Shown: one piece after another, positions 42,100-51,156 of the stretch
Position numbering within the stretch: the first letter of the stretch is position 1
Layout: every line of letters begins with the position of its first letter
Source of the DNA: an uncultured Eubacteriales bacterium
Lineage (GTDB): Bacteria > Bacillota > Clostridia > Oscillospirales > Acutalibacteraceae
Direction of reading: 5' to 3'
DNA: 64,000 nucleotides
NCBI GenBank assembly: GCA_934647945.1
Contig: CAKUFK010000002.1
Span: 1-64,000 of the forward strand
Notes under the pieces: generated by a model
Told to the model about the DNA's origin: nothing
The model's input: only the letters and a program-made list of their open reading frames with translations
The model's database searches: none
Program-made: the position numbers and the translations under genes

Positions 42100-42118
42100 G
42101 GCGATGTCCTCCTTCGAT

Positions 42119-43021
42119 TCATCCGGCAATGGATACCGGATAGGATGAAAATGCGCGGAGCAGAGGGAGCAGATCCCCGACTGAATAGCTCGGGACCTCC
42201 GCATATGGATAAACCAGGCCGAGCGCCTGATATTTACTCAAGCCGAGTTTGTGAAAGGGCAGCAGATGGACGGCTTTCACCGTGATACCGTCCAAATGCC
42301 GCGCCATGTGTGCGCAGGCCTCAGGGGTGTCGTTGACATGTGGAATGATGGGAATGCGGACGGTAATATCCGCCCCGTCGTCCGATAACCGGTGCAGGTT
42401 GTCGAGGACGGTGATGAGGCTGCCGCCGGTATGGCGGCGATAAGCCGCTTCGTCCGGGCATTTGAGATCCACGTAATACTCTCGTACATATGGCCGTACT
42501 GCCTCGAACCGGCTGTATGGGACACAGGCGGAGGTGTCGACCAGGGTGCGGATCCCCTCGAAGGAGCATCGTTTGGCGAGCTCCGCGCAGAAACCCGCTT
42601 GCAGCAGCGGTTCCCCGCCTGACAGGCTGAGTCCACCACCAGACAGGTCGTAATACGGTTTGTCGGCCATGATCCGGGACATGACCTCCCCGACGCGGAC
42701 CTCTTTCCCGGCCATGACCAGGGCTTCGGCCGGGCAGACGGAAACGCAGGAACCGCATGCGGTACAGACGGCGCGCTGAAAAGTATGGCCGCTTTCGTCA
42801 TCGGTATGGCAGTGCCTCGGACAACGGGAAACACACCTCCCGCAGTGCAGGCACCGCTGTGGATAGAAAAGCAGCTGCGGGGCCGGGAACAGGGTTTCGG
42901 GGTTATGGCACCAGGGGCAGCGAAGAGCACAGCCTTTCAAGAAAACGGTGGTGCGGATGCCTGGGCCGTTGTCTGTTGAAAAGCCCTGGATATCGGTGAT
43001 GATCCCCTTGACGTCATCCAT
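42119..43021 (-). CDS. Glycyl radical enzyme activating enzyme (radical SAM, 2 extra 4Fe-4S)
   Basis: 300 residues. Radical SAM motif CALRCPWCHNPE (C-x3-C-x2-C) near residue 31, then a ferredoxin-like insert with two CxxCxxCxxxC sets (CLHCGRCVSRCP, CTACGSCVSVCP) typical of activases of dehydratase-type glycyl radical enzymes rather than PFL. SAM-binding LSLSGGEPLLQ near 132. It installs the glycyl radical on the enzyme encoded directly upstream; the two genes overlap by 8 nt. Confidence 0.93.
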   Translation of the reverse strand: MDDVKGIITDIQGFSTDNGPGIRTTVFLKGCALRCPWCHNPETLFPAPQLLFYPQRCLHCGRCVSRCPRHCHTDDESGHTFQRAVCTACGSCVSVCPAEALVMAGKEVRVGEVMSRIMADKPYYDLSGGGLSLSGGEPLLQAGFCAELAKRCSFEGIRTLVDTSACVPYSRFEAVRPYVREYYVDLKCPDEAAYRRHTGGSLITVLDNLHRLSDDGADITVRIPIIPHVNDTPEACAHMARHLDGITVKAVHLLPFHKLGLSKYQALGLVYPYAEVPSYSVGDLLPLLRAFSSYPVSIAG

Positions 43022-45164
43022 GTTCCGTCCTCATCAGGATATCCTCCTGCACCGCTTGGTCCAGAGATATATAATACGCGCTGAAGCCGGATACCCGCAC
43101 CACGAGATCGCGGTATTCATCCGGATGCATCATGGCATCCCGGAGCATCTCCCGGGAGATGGAGTTGATCTGCACTTCCTGCCCGCCCATCTGGAAATAG
43201 GCGCGGATCAGGGCGGACAGGCAGGCTCGTTTTTGGGGATCGCGGAACATCGCCGGGCTGTATTTTTGATTGACGACCGTACCGGCCCCCGCCAGCGTGT
43301 AGTCCGGCTTGGCAAGAGAATGGAACGCCGTGGTGGGGCCGTCCCGGTCCCGTCCGTGCATGGGAGATGCCGCGTCGCTCAGAGGCGTCCCGTTCAGACG
43401 GCCGTCGGGGGTGGCGGCGACCTCCAGCCCGGCCGAAATGTTCTGTACATTCGAGGCGATGGCCAGATAAATACCGCCGCCGTCCCGCGTTTTGTACCGG
43501 GAAAAGATCCGGGCATGGCATTCCACAAACCAGACCGCGTATTTGTCGACAAAATCGAGATTGTTGCCATATTTTGGGGCGGCCAACAGATCGGCCCGCA
43601 GCGCCTCATATCCGTCGAAATTGGCTTTAAGAGCTTCCTGCAGGGCCGCCAGCGTCGTTTTTTTCTGCTGGAATACCACCTGCTCGATTGCCGCGAGAGA
43701 ATCGGCCATAGTGGCGATCCCCATACCGCAGACCCCATGGACGGAGGGGTAGAGGGCGCCGCCGTCGTTGATATCCAGGCCGCGGCCAATGCAGTCCCGG
43801 CAGAAGCAGGATAAAAAGGGCTGGACGTATTGATCCCGGTTATACCGGGCATTTTCGTTGCGGAAAACCGCCATGTATTCCGCGGCGCCAAAGGCCATCT
43901 GTTTTTCCACGGCGTCCAGCAGAGCCCCCATATCCCCGATCTCTTCGGCGGGCGGTGTGTCCGTTCCCAGAAACAGCCCGGTTTGCATACAGACGCCGCC
44001 GTTTAAGGCATATTCCAGATATTTCGGCGAATGGAAGCGGCCGTCCGACCAGGGAGGCTGCTTTCCCTGGATAAAATTTTCGATACAGCCGACCATACAG
44101 TAGTCGCGGCAATCCTCCAGCGTATATCCGTATCGGGCCAGAGCGGGAATATTCACTTCGTCGTTCATCAGTGCCGGATAGCCGATACCGGTCCCTATGA
44201 CGCGCAGACAGGCATCCACAAACTCCTCCGGGACGTCCGCATACAGCCTTGCCGAGAGATTCGGACCGGGAATATGGCACTCTTCCACCGCTTGCAGAAT
44301 GAGATAACTCAGTTCGTTGACTCCGCCGGAGCCGTCCCGTTTCACTCCTCCGACGGCGATATTCACGACATCGTCCGCTGCGAACAGGCGCCGTTCACCG
44401 ATCTTGTAGAAGGTACACGCCAGCAGTTCCCGCGTCCGTCCGTCGTCGAGGATCCCTCTCTCCTTATCCCGGACGTAAAAGGGGTAAAGAAGCTGGTCCA
44501 GACGCCCGAAGGCCATGGCATACCGTCCCTGGAGGGAAAAGGTCAGATGGATCAGCCAGATGAGCTGCAGTGCCTCATGGAAGGTGGAAGGAGGGGAGAG
44601 GGTCAGGGAATGACAGATCCGGGACAGCTCTCGGAAACGGTTTCCGGTTTCGCCTGCCGATGCGGCGGCCTTTTCTCCGGCGGCGTGTGCATACCGGTCC
44701 AGCATATCCGAGAATCCCTGCATGGAGATCCGGCAGGCTTCAAGAAATATCGCTTTTTTGGGAATGCGGCTATGTTTCCGGGCGGAAGCACGGATAGCCT
44801 CCAGGATGCCCGGCACACCTTGCTCCAGAACAGTCGCATAATCCGGAGCAAAATGGTCGTAATTCATCCAAAATTGCGGCTGACCGTAGCTGGTGACGAT
44901 ACTTTCCGCCTGTTGCAGCATCCCATCCGTTACGGCGGGATCGGCCGAGCCGATCGAACGGAGGGACCCCAGCACCATATCGTCTTCATACAAGTGGATC
45001 GGATGCAGGCGGCAGAGGGCCTCCTGTGCGTATGCCCTGGCAATGGGGACCGGATCGCCATAGTGCTGCCGGTATCCCTGATATTGATAAACGTGGTTCA
45101 TTCGTTTCCATCCCTCCGGAAGAGGGACGGAAACCTGAGCCTTCAGCCGTTCCAAATGGGACAT
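43014..45164 (-). CDS. Glycyl radical enzyme, probable eliminase/dehydratase of unknown substrate
   Basis: 716 residues. The radical loop VRVSGFSAYY places the radical at Gly693. The thiyl site is VGCIENF with Cys360. Glu362 (Cys+2) and Asp374 (Cys+14) and His104 (in YDHFAPDY) reproduce the Cys/Glu/Asp/His set of glycerol dehydratase (Cys433, Glu435, Asp447, His164), so a water- or amine-eliminating reaction is likely. The surrounding sequence (FIQGKQPPWSD) differs from glycerol, choline and hydroxyproline enzymes as I know them. The protein is also shorter than most dehydratases (about 780-850 residues). First gene of the operon with activase and dehydrogenase; divergent AraC gene. Confidence 0.85.
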   Translation of the reverse strand: MSHLERLKAQVSVPLPEGWKRMNHVYQYQGYRQHYGDPVPIARAYAQEALCRLHPIHLYEDDMVLGSLRSIGSADPAVTDGMLQQAESIVTSYGQPQFWMNYDHFAPDYATVLEQGVPGILEAIRASARKHSRIPKKAIFLEACRISMQGFSDMLDRYAHAAGEKAAASAGETGNRFRELSRICHSLTLSPPSTFHEALQLIWLIHLTFSLQGRYAMAFGRLDQLLYPFYVRDKERGILDDGRTRELLACTFYKIGERRLFAADDVVNIAVGGVKRDGSGGVNELSYLILQAVEECHIPGPNLSARLYADVPEEFVDACLRVIGTGIGYPALMNDEVNIPALARYGYTLEDCRDYCMVGCIENFIQGKQPPWSDGRFHSPKYLEYALNGGVCMQTGLFLGTDTPPAEEIGDMGALLDAVEKQMAFGAAEYMAVFRNENARYNRDQYVQPFLSCFCRDCIGRGLDINDGGALYPSVHGVCGMGIATMADSLAAIEQVVFQQKKTTLAALQEALKANFDGYEALRADLLAAPKYGNNLDFVDKYAVWFVECHARIFSRYKTRDGGGIYLAIASNVQNISAGLEVAATPDGRLNGTPLSDAASPMHGRDRDGPTTAFHSLAKPDYTLAGAGTVVNQKYSPAMFRDPQKRACLSALIRAYFQMGGQEVQINSISREMLRDAMMHPDEYRDLVVRVSGFSAYYISLDQAVQEDILMRTEHG

Positions 45165-45180
45165 GCCGCCTCACCTCGAC

Positions 45181-45202
45181 ATGGATATTTTTCTATATCC
45201 AT
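45181..45202. promoter_or_regulatory. Inverted repeat at the glycyl radical operon promoter
   Basis: ATGGATAT-n6-ATATCCAT, perfect arms. Its right edge overlaps a minus-strand TATAAT (45201-45206), so it would cover the transcription start of the operon. It is a candidate operator of the divergent AraC regulator or another repressor. No good -35 lies at 17 nt, consistent with activator dependence. Confidence 0.5.
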
Positions 45203-45269
45203 TATAGCGGCGTCTGTTGAAAAAGGTATGCATAAACCAACGCATGAGTAGCACAAAACAACGATTTTC

Positions 45270-45298
45270 TTGCCGGATCGCTTCGGCTGCTGTATACT
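45270..45298 (+). promoter_or_regulatory. Promoter of the AraC regulator
   Basis: TTGCCG (45270-45275), 17-nt spacer, TATACT (45293-45298), 29 nt before the ATG at 45328. Confidence 0.6.
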
Positions 45299-45327
45299 GT
45301 AAATATCCTGCCCGGGGAGGGATGAAA

Positions 45328-46143
45328 ATGGACACCGTGACACTTTTGCCGCAATCGATACCACGGATTTGGTTTGCGCATGAGTATGGGAGCAGGGAGT
45401 ACGACATCCCCTTCCCGGTCATGGCAGACCGTTTGGAAATCTGCCATTTGATCGAAGGGGATGTTAGCCGGGAGCAGGGCGGCCGTACTGTGCGGATACC
45501 GAGGGGATCGGTAGTCGTGAACGACTATTCCTGTCCGGTGCGGTATTACGGCGAGGGAGGGTATTGCCTTCACCGTACCGTCGGGCTCCAGATGTCCTTC
45601 AGACGGGCATCGGCGGAAGACGCGCTCGTGCTGCCCTTGGTGTTGTGTCCCGGTACAGCGGCCGCGCTGGCCGGGCAGACGATTTCCCGCATCATTGCGG
45701 AGTATGCCGTATCCGGACCGGGCTCGGCGAAATGCGTCTCCCTCGTCTTTGAATTGTTCTCCCTGCTGGATTTGAAAGAGCCCTGTGGAAGCCGGTCGGG
45801 TACCGGACGGTTGGATTCCGGCGCCGCGCTGGCCGACGCCGCGCTCCATTATCTGGCGGAACACTTGGACCGGCCCGTCCGGGCGGAAGAAATCGCGGCG
45901 TCCCTAAACGTCAGTACGGGATATTTGAGTACGGTCTTCAAACGGCACACGGGACAAAGCCTGATCGCCTATTTCAACCGGCTGAAAATGGAACGGGTCT
46001 GTGAGCTGATGCGGGTGCGCGGGCTGTCCCTGAAACAGGCCGGTGCGTTCGTGGGGCTGCTGGATGAGAATTACCTGAGCCGTCTTTTCCGCCGACATAC
46101 CGGTGTTTCGGTCAGGGAATTCCGGAGCCGGGAATCTGAATAA
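45328..46143 (+). CDS. AraC-family transcriptional regulator
   Basis: 271 residues. N-terminal cupin-like ligand domain (about 1-150: ICHLIEGDVSREQGGRTVRI, GSVVVNDYSCPVRYY) and C-terminal double HTH (about 175-270: YLAEHLDRPVRAEEIAASLN, STGYLSTVFKRHTGQSLIAY, FVGLLDENYLSRLFRRHTGV). It is divergent from the glycyl radical enzyme operon and probably senses its substrate. The ATG at 45328 sits 7 nt after GGGGAGG; one at 45322 is too close to it. Confidence 0.88.
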   Translation: MDTVTLLPQSIPRIWFAHEYGSREYDIPFPVMADRLEICHLIEGDVSREQGGRTVRIPRGSVVVNDYSCPVRYYGEGGYCLHRTVGLQMSFRRASAEDALVLPLVLCPGTAAALAGQTISRIIAEYAVSGPGSAKCVSLVFELFSLLDLKEPCGSRSGTGRLDSGAALADAALHYLAEHLDRPVRAEEIAASLNVSTGYLSTVFKRHTGQSLIAYFNRLKMERVCELMRVRGLSLKQAGAFVGLLDENYLSRLFRRHTGVSVREFRSRESE

Positions 46144-46151
46144 TGCGCAAT

Positions 46152-46190
46152 CGGAAAGGGCGGGCACCGAGTGGATGTCCGCCCTTTCCG
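46152..46190. terminator. Terminator between AraC gene and sirtuin gene
   Basis: CGGAAAGGGCGG paired with CCGCCCTTTCCG, extended by CA/TG, between convergent genes. Confidence 0.6.
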
Positions 46191-46224
46191 ATGACATAGG
46201 AAATATCGGCTGCCGTCCAGGGAT

Positions 46225-46956
46225 TCATCCCCCTGAGGGAACGCACAAGGCGCCCAGCACCCGGCCGATCGGTTCCTGTATGAGCAGGCCGGCCTCTTCA
46301 TCGAACGGGGTGGGGTCGCGGTTGATGAGAACCAAGCGTCCTCCGCGATAGTAACGAAGCAGGCCGGCGGCAGGATAAACCGACAGCGAGGTCCCGCCCA
46401 CGATGAGCAGATCGGCCTGCTCGATCGCCCGAACCGCCCTCGCGACGGTGGATTCGTCCAGCGGCTCCTCGTACAGCACGACATCGGGTTTGATGATCCC
46501 GCCGCAGGGGCAGGTCGGGATCCCGGTGGTGTGCAGGATCTCATCGAGGGAGAAGCGGCGTCCACAGCGGCGGCAGGTGTTGCGGTGGACGGATCCGTGC
46601 AGTTCGTATACCGTCCGGCTGCCGGCCTTTTGATGCAGGCCGTCGATGTTTTGGGTGATGACGGCGGACAGGCGGCCCGCCTGTTCCAGTTCGGCCAGTT
46701 TCCGATGGGCGGCGTTGGGCTGCGCATCCGGAGCCAGCATTTTGTCGCGGTAGAACCGGAAAAATTCCGCCGGATTCCGCTGGAAAAATGACCGGCTGAG
46801 GATGGTCTCGGGCGGATAGGCGTACGATTGGGAATAGAGCCCGTCCGTACTGCGGAAATCGGGAATACCGCTTTCGGTGGAGACGCCTGCTCCGCCAAAG
46901 AAGACGATGGAGTGGCTGTCCTCCACCCACTGCTGCAAAACCGCTGGTTTATCCAT
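46225..46956 (-). CDS. NAD-dependent protein deacylase (sirtuin)
   Basis: 243 residues of the Sir2 family: GAGVSTESGIPDFR at about 22-35, TQNIDGLHQKAG near 100, catalytic His in ELHGSV near 120, zinc site CRRC and CPC, and GTSLSVYPAAGL near 188. It removes acyl groups from lysines using NAD, releasing nicotinamide. Arg/Tyr preference residues for succinyl/malonyl were not evaluated. The ATG at 46956 follows AGGAGGC; the upstream extension is rejected. Confidence 0.93.
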   Translation of the reverse strand: MDKPAVLQQWVEDSHSIVFFGGAGVSTESGIPDFRSTDGLYSQSYAYPPETILSRSFFQRNPAEFFRFYRDKMLAPDAQPNAAHRKLAELEQAGRLSAVITQNIDGLHQKAGSRTVYELHGSVHRNTCRRCGRRFSLDEILHTTGIPTCPCGGIIKPDVVLYEEPLDESTVARAVRAIEQADLLIVGGTSLSVYPAAGLLRYYRGGRLVLINRDPTPFDEEAGLLIQEPIGRVLGALCVPSGG

Positions 46957-47051
46957 CGGGTATGCCTCCTTTTTTAATGCAGTTTGTGCCACGTGCGGCT
47001 TGTTATCAGGCGTGCGGTGTGGTATAATCCGCATCGGATAGGGGGGAGCGT

Positions 47052-47609
47052 ATGATCACGGTCGAATATAACGGAATATCGATGCGGCTCCATACCGAAA
47101 AAACGCTGTTTTCGCCGAGTGCGATGGACGCCGGTACCCGGGCCATGCTTGCCTGCACTATGATTTCGCCCGGGGACAAGGTCCTCGACCTCGGCTGCGG
47201 CTACGGCGTGGTGGGGATATACGCCGCGAAGCTCATCGGTGGGGAGCGGGTCACGATGGCGGATATCGATGAGCGGGCGGTGGCTGCGGCCAGGGAGAAC
47301 GCGGTGCAAAACGGGGTTCCGGAGGTGCGGGTCTTCCGGAGCGACGGCTTTCGGGATATCCCGGATACCGGCTACACCCTCATCCTGTCGAATCCTCCGT
47401 ATCACACCGATTTCCGTGTGGCCAAGCACTTCATCGAGAAGGGCTTTAATCGTCTGGCTATCGGTGGGAAAATGGTGATGGTGACCAAGCGGAGGGACTG
47501 GTACAAGCGAAAATTGATTGCCATTTTCGGCGGGGTACAGATCCGGGAGGTGGATGGGTACTACGTGTTCCTCTCGGAAAAGCGCTCTGCCGTTTATGCC
47601 GGCAAATGA
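47052..47609 (+). CDS. Class I SAM-dependent methyltransferase (RsmC-like)
   Basis: 185 residues. SAM-binding motif I VLDLGCGYGVVGIYAAK near residue 43, motif DIDERAV near 70, and the N6-adenine/N2-guanine-type motif SNPPYH near 115, which places it with RsmC/small-subunit rRNA m2G methyltransferase-like proteins. Substrate not certain. Divergent from the sirtuin gene; preceded by GGGGGGAGCG. Confidence 0.82.
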   Translation: MITVEYNGISMRLHTEKTLFSPSAMDAGTRAMLACTMISPGDKVLDLGCGYGVVGIYAAKLIGGERVTMADIDERAVAAARENAVQNGVPEVRVFRSDGFRDIPDTGYTLILSNPPYHTDFRVAKHFIEKGFNRLAIGGKMVMVTKRRDWYKRKLIAIFGGVQIREVDGYYVFLSEKRSAVYAGK

Positions 47610-47663
47610 AAGCGCGGTCGGTTACCGGCCGGGATAGGCGGAAATTAGGGAACAGGCCAAACC

Positions 47664-47890
47664 TGAAAAAGACGGGTACGGCGGTTTGTCCGCGTATAAA
47701 AGCGCAATCCTGCAAAAAAGGCATCCCATGCGCGGCCACGTCCTTTCTCCGTGTGGAGAAAGGACGCAAAGAGACGCTTAGGGGGGCACCCCGGATGGCC
47801 GGCCGATTTTCTCTTTATGAAAATCGGCGGATACGGCATCTCCTGAAAGAACGTTCATATAACAAGGGGGCCCGAGGCCCCCGGGGATCG
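47664..47890 (+). repeat. Dispersed intergenic repeat, copy A
   Basis: About 225 nt filling the gap between the methyltransferase and the radical SAM gene. Ordered blocks: CGGCGGTTTGTCCGCGTATA, TGCGCGGCCACG, hairpin CCTTTCTCC-GTGT-GGAGAAAGG, GCAAAGAGACGC, a G-run/C-run, hairpin CCGATTTTC-n7-GAAAATCGG, and GGGGGCC-CGA-GGCCCCC. All blocks recur in the same order in copy B (57349-57573, opposite strand). Stems differ between copies by paired changes, so structure is conserved. The last hairpin may also terminate the minus-strand radical SAM gene. Confidence 0.8.
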
Positions 47891-47960
47891 GTTGGGCGCG
47901 GGACTGAAAAAATACAGCAGCCCCATCCCAGGTGCCGCAGCCCCTTTCTTGTCGGGCCGG

Positions 47961-48860
47961 TCAGACACCGGTCAGGTCGAACGCCGGAATGAAGGCGCCG
48001 CCGGCGCTCTCCCTCTGCTGTACATAGCCGTCGGTCAGACCCTTTTCCAGCAGATAATTCCAGACCTTGCGGCATTCCCGCGGCGTCAGACGGCGAGAGA
48101 GCTCCGGATGGCCCGGGACGGCAGCTATGGGGGTGTATTGGAACATCAGGCTGACGAAAACGCCGGCGGGCAGATTCTCCGACATCCAGTCCAAGACCCG
48201 CATGGAATCCCGGGTGTGTCCGGGCAGGACCAGATGCCGCACCATGGTCCCACGGACAGCAAAACCTGTGCGGCCCAAACGCATGGGCCCGGTCTGCCGG
48301 GCCATTTCCAGGATGGCATCGGTGGCGATTGCGGGATAATCGGCCGCGCCGGACAGCGCCTCCGACAAGCCTGCGTCGGCGTACTTCAGGTCGGGAAGGT
48401 AGATGTCCACCGCCCCTTCGAGCTGGCGGAGGATCTCCACCCGTTCGTATCCGCTCGTGTTATAGACGATGGGCACCGGCGGTCGGTAGAAGGCGAGCGC
48501 ATCCAGAATGGCCGGGACAAAATGGGTGGGGTTGACCAGGTTGATGTTGTATGCGCCCTGTTCCACCAGCTCCCGGAAAATCTCCGCGAGACGGGCGGGT
48601 GTGATGGATTTCCCGAACCTATCGTGGCTGATCGGGGCGTTCTGGCAGAAGACACAGGACAGGGAGCAGCCGGAGAAAAAAACGGTTCCAGAACCGCCCG
48701 GCCCGTCCGGATCCCCGCTGATACAGGGTTCCTCGCCTTTATGCAGGGCCGCCCGCGCCACCACGGGCCCATATGGCATCCGGCAATATCCTCTTCCTTC
48801 CCGCGCCGATCTCGCCGCTTTACACTGGCGGGGACAGGACGTACAGATGATATTCCTCAT
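47961..48860 (-). CDS. PflA-like radical SAM protein
   Basis: 299 residues. An N-terminal CTSCPRQCKAARSAREGRGYC region precedes the radical SAM motif GCSLSCVFCQN (C-x3-C-x2-C) near residue 65, as in the YgkA/PflA-related group of uncharacterised radical SAM proteins common in Clostridia. No glycyl radical enzyme is adjacent, and there is no ferredoxin insert of the dehydratase activase type. Target unknown. The ATG at 48860 follows AAAGGACG; a much longer upstream open frame is not coding. Confidence 0.85.
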   Translation of the reverse strand: MRNIICTSCPRQCKAARSAREGRGYCRMPYGPVVARAALHKGEEPCISGDPDGPGGSGTVFFSGCSLSCVFCQNAPISHDRFGKSITPARLAEIFRELVEQGAYNINLVNPTHFVPAILDALAFYRPPVPIVYNTSGYERVEILRQLEGAVDIYLPDLKYADAGLSEALSGAADYPAIATDAILEMARQTGPMRLGRTGFAVRGTMVRHLVLPGHTRDSMRVLDWMSENLPAGVFVSLMFQYTPIAAVPGHPELSRRLTPRECRKVWNYLLEKGLTDGYVQQRESAGGAFIPAFDLTGV

Positions 48861-49074
48861 AACACGGCGTCCTTTCATCGTGAAAAACCCGCTGCGCAGC
48901 CGCACAGCGGGTCGATTTTTCATGGCTTTCACAGGGAATGTCCGGGCAGAGAGTCCCCTCTTTCCCATATGGGCGGCGGGCGGAGCAGCTTGTCCCTCGT
49001 CCGGGAGGCAGGCGGGTACCTGGAAATCATCCAGCTCCCCTTTTGCGATCAAGGAACCCCGGTCCTCCTGTCGG

Positions 49075-49545
49075 TCAGCGTGATTCCCGCACCTTAAAGC
49101 CGTAACCCCAGACTGTTTCGATGGACAGCCCGGTGTTATGGAGCTTTTTGCGCAGACGTTTGACTGTGTCGTCCGCCACCCGGGTGCTCGAATCGTTTTC
49201 AAATCCCCACACCGCGGGAAGCAATTCGCTCCGGGGCACGGCCCGGGACGCATTTTTCATCAGATAAGTGAGCATGGCGAACTCGGTGGGGGTGAAATGG
49301 ATTTCCTCCCCCTGGGCATTGTAAGCGGCCATATTGTCGAGATCCACCGACACCCCGCCGAGGGTGACGCGGCTGGTCGGGGCGACCGGCTTGCAAATCA
49401 GTGCGATATCGGCTGTGATGCTGCCGGAACTGAGCTCGTCGGTGATATTGGTATATTCAAGTGAATATCCGTTATTGCGCAGGCTGGTCACCAGAGTGTC
49501 CAGCATTTTATTGTCGTCCCCGTACACATAGACCAACTTCGGCAT
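49075..49545 (-). CDS. Orphan OmpR-type winged-helix regulator with vestigial receiver
   Basis: 156 residues. The C-terminal 95 residues are a full OmpR/PhoB DNA-binding domain (FTPTEFAMLTYLMKNASRAV, PRSELLPAVWG, VADDTVKRLRKKL, VWGYGFKV). The N-terminal 60 residues start like a receiver (LVYVYGDDNKMLDTLVTSLR) but are half the normal length and lack the phospho-acceptor Asp and Lys. No histidine kinase adjoins. It should bind DNA independently of phosphorylation. Ribosome site GGAGG before the ATG. Confidence 0.75.
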   Translation of the reverse strand: MPKLVYVYGDDNKMLDTLVTSLRNNGYSLEYTNITDELSSGSITADIALICKPVAPTSRVTLGGVSVDLDNMAAYNAQGEEIHFTPTEFAMLTYLMKNASRAVPRSELLPAVWGFENDSSTRVADDTVKRLRKKLHNTGLSIETVWGYGFKVRESR

Positions 49546-49658
49546 CCTCGATTCCTCCACTCCCACAAATTGTCTTTATTCTACAATTTATGTGTGTTAT
49601 TTGTGTGAATAAGAATCGACCAGACCATTAACAAATTATGGACGGGGAAGCCGGCGGC

Positions 49659-51119
49659 TCAGCGGCTGTACTCCGCGAGGAGGCGCTGCTTTTCGTCCCA
49701 CAGGGGCTGGGAGAGATCCACGTAATAGTTATGAGGGTTCTCGAAGCGGAGCACCTCGTCCCACATCGTGTCCACCTGTTCCGCGCAGTAGCGCCGGATT
49801 TCCTCGATCCCCGGAAGGTCGTAGACACAGGCTCCCTGCCGGAAAAGCTGCTTTTGCAGCGGCACCGCCCGGAAGTTTTCGACCGTCTTGCGTTTCCAGA
49901 TATGGTCGGGATCGAAAATCTCATAAGGCGCCGTATCGTCGATCGACTCCTCCCGCAGGGTCAGTACGTCCGCGATGGCCTTGCCGGTTTCCCGGTCAAA
50001 AAGCCGCCACAGATTTTTGAAGCAGGGGTTGGTGATTTTGGTGACGTTTTCGCTGACCTTGATGCGGGGGAGGACGGCGCCGTCCCGTTCCACGGCCGAA
50101 AGCTTGTAAACCCCTCCGAAAATGGGGGTGCTCGCCGCCGTGATCAGCCGTTCGCCCACGCCGAAGCTGTCCACCTGGGCGCCCTGGCCGATCATGTCGC
50201 GGATGATATACTCGTCGAGGGAGTTGGAGGCGCAGATCTGGCAGTCGGGGAAACCGGCGTCATCGAGCATCCGGCGGGCCTTCTTACTCAGATAGGTGAT
50301 GTCGCCCGAATCGATCCGGATTCCCTTCGGGCGGTAGCCGTTCGGCAGCAGCACCTCATTGAAGGCGCGGATGGCATTGGGGACGCCGGATTTCAGGGTG
50401 TTGTAGGTATCGACGAGCAGGGTGCAGGAATCGGGGTATTCCCTGGCATAGGCGCGAAAGGCGTCGAGCTCGTCGTCAAACATCTGGACCCAGCTGTGCG
50501 CCATGGTGCCGAGGGCGGGGATGCCGAACGCCCGGTCGGCCAGGGTACAGGCGGTGCCGATACAGCCGCCGATATAGGCGGCTCTGGCTCCGTATACGGC
50601 CCCGTCGTAGCCCTGAGCCCTGCGGGAGCCGAATTCCATGACCGCCCGTCCCTGCGCGGCCCGGACGATCCGGTTGGCCTTGGTAGCGATGAGGGACTGA
50701 TGGTTGACGGCCAGCAGGATCATGGTTTCGATGAACTGGGCCTGGATCACCGGGCCCCGGACGGTGACGATGGGCTCGTGCGGGAAGATGGGCGTCCCTT
50801 CCGGCACCGCCCATACGTCGCAGGTAAAGCGGAAGTCCCGGAGATACGCGAGGAAATCCTCACCGAACAGCCGGCGGCTGCGCAGGTATGCGATATCCTC
50901 CTCCGTAAAGGACAGATGGCGCAGATAGCTCACCACCTGCTCGACTCCGGCCATGATGGCCATGCCGCCGCCGTCCGGAATATGCCGGAAAAACATATCG
51001 AAATAAGCGATCTGGTTGCCGAGCCCGTTCTGCAGGAACCCGTTGGCCATGGTCAGCTCATAAAAATCGGTCAGCATGGTCAGGTTGTCCGTGCCATAGG
51101 CTTGATGCAAGGGATTCAT
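49659..51119 (-). CDS. pncB: Nicotinate phosphoribosyltransferase
   Basis: 486 residues. Forms nicotinate mononucleotide from nicotinate and PRPP (Preiss-Handler NAD salvage). Visible: TDFYELTMANGFLQNG near residue 15, the phosphoribosyl-binding EFGSRRAQGYDGAV near 160 and IRIDSGDITYLSKKAR near 265. It follows the nicotinamidase gene by 37 nt on the same strand, giving a two-step salvage operon. Ribosome site AAAGGAG. Confidence 0.94.
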   Translation of the reverse strand: MNPLHQAYGTDNLTMLTDFYELTMANGFLQNGLGNQIAYFDMFFRHIPDGGGMAIMAGVEQVVSYLRHLSFTEEDIAYLRSRRLFGEDFLAYLRDFRFTCDVWAVPEGTPIFPHEPIVTVRGPVIQAQFIETMILLAVNHQSLIATKANRIVRAAQGRAVMEFGSRRAQGYDGAVYGARAAYIGGCIGTACTLADRAFGIPALGTMAHSWVQMFDDELDAFRAYAREYPDSCTLLVDTYNTLKSGVPNAIRAFNEVLLPNGYRPKGIRIDSGDITYLSKKARRMLDDAGFPDCQICASNSLDEYIIRDMIGQGAQVDSFGVGERLITAASTPIFGGVYKLSAVERDGAVLPRIKVSENVTKITNPCFKNLWRLFDRETGKAIADVLTLREESIDDTAPYEIFDPDHIWKRKTVENFRAVPLQKQLFRQGACVYDLPGIEEIRRYCAEQVDTMWDEVLRFENPHNYYVDLSQPLWDEKQRLLAEYSR

Positions 51120-51156
51120 ATAGATCGGCTCCTTTTACGCAATTATATAAATCGGT

